DNA of 7,148 nucleotides from positions 1 through 7,148 of the forward strand of contig CAZACC010000103.1 in the NCBI GenBank assembly GCA_964483545.1, in the 5' to 3' direction. The translations under genes and the position numbers were made by a program. The stretch's first letter is position 1. Each line of letters begins with the position of its first letter. Positions 6,654-7,148 of the stretch are shown here, piece by piece. Below the pieces are notes generated by a model that saw only the letters and a program-made list of their open reading frames with translations, searched no databases and was not told the DNA's origin. The DNA comes from JAAYYM01 sp964483545. Its GTDB lineage: Bacteria > Bacillota > Clostridia > Lachnospirales > Lachnospiraceae.

Positions 6654-6660
6654 CAGGAAA
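6632..6660. repeat. Tandem 13-bp repeat over the clpB -35 region
   Basis: AAATGTCAACAGG occurs twice head to tail (6632-6644, 6645-6657), followed by AAA as the start of a third unit. Each unit contains TGTCAA, the complement of the -35 hexamer TTGACA. The layout resembles a direct-repeat operator such as that of the heat-shock repressor CtsR (heptamer RGTCAAA with a 10-base period), but the period is 13 and the match is partial. It may be an operator for an unidentified regulator or a chance slippage. Confidence 0.7.
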
Positions 6661-6669
6661 GATTTTGTG

Positions 6670-6698
6670 TTGATTTTTAACAGAATACTTGCTATACT
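6670..6698 (+). promoter_or_regulatory. Promoter of the 37-aa gene and the metalloregulator
   Basis: TTGATT (6670-6675), a 17-base spacer, then TATACT (6693-6698) with a TGC extension make a good housekeeping promoter on the plus strand. Transcription would start near 6705, about 70 bases before the ATG at 6777. It is back to back with the clpB promoter; the outer clpB -35 copy (6648-6653) and this -35 are only 16 bases apart. Confidence 0.7.
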
Positions 6699-6776
6699 AT
6701 TTATTGTTGATAGAAAAATCATTGAAATGAAACCATAAAGTTAGATTTTATATCAGAAGATCAGGGAGGCAATATC

Positions 6777-6890
6777 ATGGAATTTATCTTTGTTGGAATT
6801 GTTGGAATTGCAATCATCGCAGCTGTTATTGCAGCGATTGTATCAACTGTGTCTGCAGCTGCTGCTTTTGCTGATGAGGATGATGTTTAA
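6777..6890 (+). CDS. 37-aa hydrophobic membrane microprotein, family unknown
   Basis: I do not recognise a family. The peptide starts MEFIFVGIVGIAIIAA and ends AFADEDDV. It has one probable transmembrane helix (about residues 4-30) rich in Ala, Ile and Val, with small residues spaced as in helix-packing motifs (G7, G10, then Ala), and an acidic tail (D33, E34, D35, D36). It contains no Lys, Arg, His or Cys. That argues against a classical signal peptide, although the Ala-rich end could mimic a cleavage site. Expression signals are strong: GGGAGG (6764-6769) 7 bases before ATG, and a promoter at 6670-6698. It sits 52 bases before an MntR/DtxR-family regulator with no terminator between. A role in metal transport, as a transporter subunit or modulator with the acidic tail facing the metal, is speculation. 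It could also be a general stress peptide. Confidence 0.7.
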   Translation: MEFIFVGIVGIAIIAAVIAAIVSTVSAAAAFADEDDV

Positions 6891-6907
6891 ATAGAACTAT
6901 GTTACTA

Positions 6908-6927
6908 TTTGACACGTGTAAAGTCAA
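6908..6927. promoter_or_regulatory. Dyad just upstream of the metalloregulator gene
   Basis: Two overlapping symmetries lie between the 37-aa gene and the regulator: a perfect palindrome ACACGTGT (6912-6919) flanked by TTT(G) and AAA, and the arms TTGAC (6909-6913) and GTCAA (6923-6927). The right arm ends one base before the ribosome site. It could be an operator for the regulator itself or a weak RNA hairpin near the ribosome site. It does not clearly match the MntR or DtxR consensus sites I know. Confidence 0.35.
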
Positions 6928-6942
6928 GAAGGAGTATCCGTC

Positions 6943-7148
6943 ATGAGCTATATCAAACACAAATCAGAGGAATCTGTTGAGGACTATCTCGAGACTATTT
7001 TGATCTTAAGTAAACGACTTCCTGTCGTTCGCTCAATTGATATTGCAAATGAACTCTCTTATTCCAAGCCCAGTATCAGTGTCGCCATGAAAAATCTTCG
7101 GGTCAACGAATACATTACAGTTTCTGATGAAGGGTATATCAAACTCAC
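6943..7148 (+). CDS. DtxR/MntR-family metal-dependent regulator, 3' end cut off
   Basis: The first 68 residues of a DtxR/MntR-family transcription regulator, running off the window. This is the winged helix-turn-helix DNA-binding domain: helix 1 carries SVEDYLETILIL (11-22), followed by VVRSIDIANELSYSKPSISVAMKNL (28-52, the helix-turn-helix with the recognition helix around SKPSISVAMK) and the wing ITVSDEGYIKL (58-68). The E-(S/D)-x-E-D-Y-L-E opening and the SKPSIS recognition helix are hallmarks of the family. These proteins bind Mn(II) or Fe(II) through a following dimerisation domain and repress metal-uptake genes; the metal ligands lie mostly beyond this fragment, so Mn versus Fe cannot be decided. 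The start has AAGGAG (6929-6934) 8 bases upstream. It is probably co-transcribed with the 37-aa gene. Confidence 0.93.
   Translation, partial: MSYIKHKSEESVEDYLETILILSKRLPVVRSIDIANELSYSKPSISVAMKNLRVNEYITVSDEGYIKL

Noticed and set aside
6613..6776. CIRCE element (HrcA site) or canonical CtsR box upstream of clpB
   Set aside because: No TTAGCACTC/GAGTGCTAA inverted repeat is present, and the TGTCAAC repeats have the wrong period and only a partial match to the CtsR heptamer.

Overview
The window looks like chromosomal DNA of a low-GC Gram-positive bacterium (Bacillota, perhaps a gut clostridial or erysipelotrichial lineage). The reasons are strong AGGAGG-type ribosome sites, AT-rich TTGACA/TATAAT-like promoters, IS families common in that phylum, a full-length ClpB and an MntR/DtxR-type regulator. 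The exact taxon cannot be read from the sequence.

Left half (1 to about 3813): two insertion sequences, one inserted into the edge of the other. An IS1634-family (IS4-superfamily) element at about 209-2169 carries one intact 579-aa DDE transposase (349-2088). It is flanked by a perfect 155-bp direct repeat (54-208 and 2170-2324), read here as the very long target duplication known for IS1634 and IS1549. The target was the distal end of an ISLre2-family element (about 2246-3813, minus strand). Its transposase is split by a frameshift best explained by a 2-bp AT duplication near 2813-2817. The long duplication also copied that element's distal end, so a second, orphan ISLre2 end lies at 130-148. 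Several intrinsic-terminator hairpins punctuate the region (186-205, 242-280, 2101-2140, 2302-2321, 3824-3854).

Right half (3953-7148): clpB, encoding the 858-aa ClpB disaggregase, runs on the minus strand. A 247-bp divergent promoter region separates it from a plus-strand pair: a 37-aa hydrophobic microprotein (6777-6890) and a DtxR/MntR-family metalloregulator cut by the window end (6943-7148). The clpB promoter carries a tandem 13-bp repeat that duplicates the -35 hexamer, and no CIRCE or canonical CtsR box is visible. The 37-aa gene has its own good promoter, and the regulator follows 52 bp later with no terminator between them, so the two are probably co-transcribed.

No CRISPR array, tRNA, rRNA or recognisable defence system is present. 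The best candidates for something undescribed are the metalloregulator-linked 37-aa membrane peptide and the repeat-based clpB control region. The best mechanistic curiosity is the long target duplication that copied another transposon's end.
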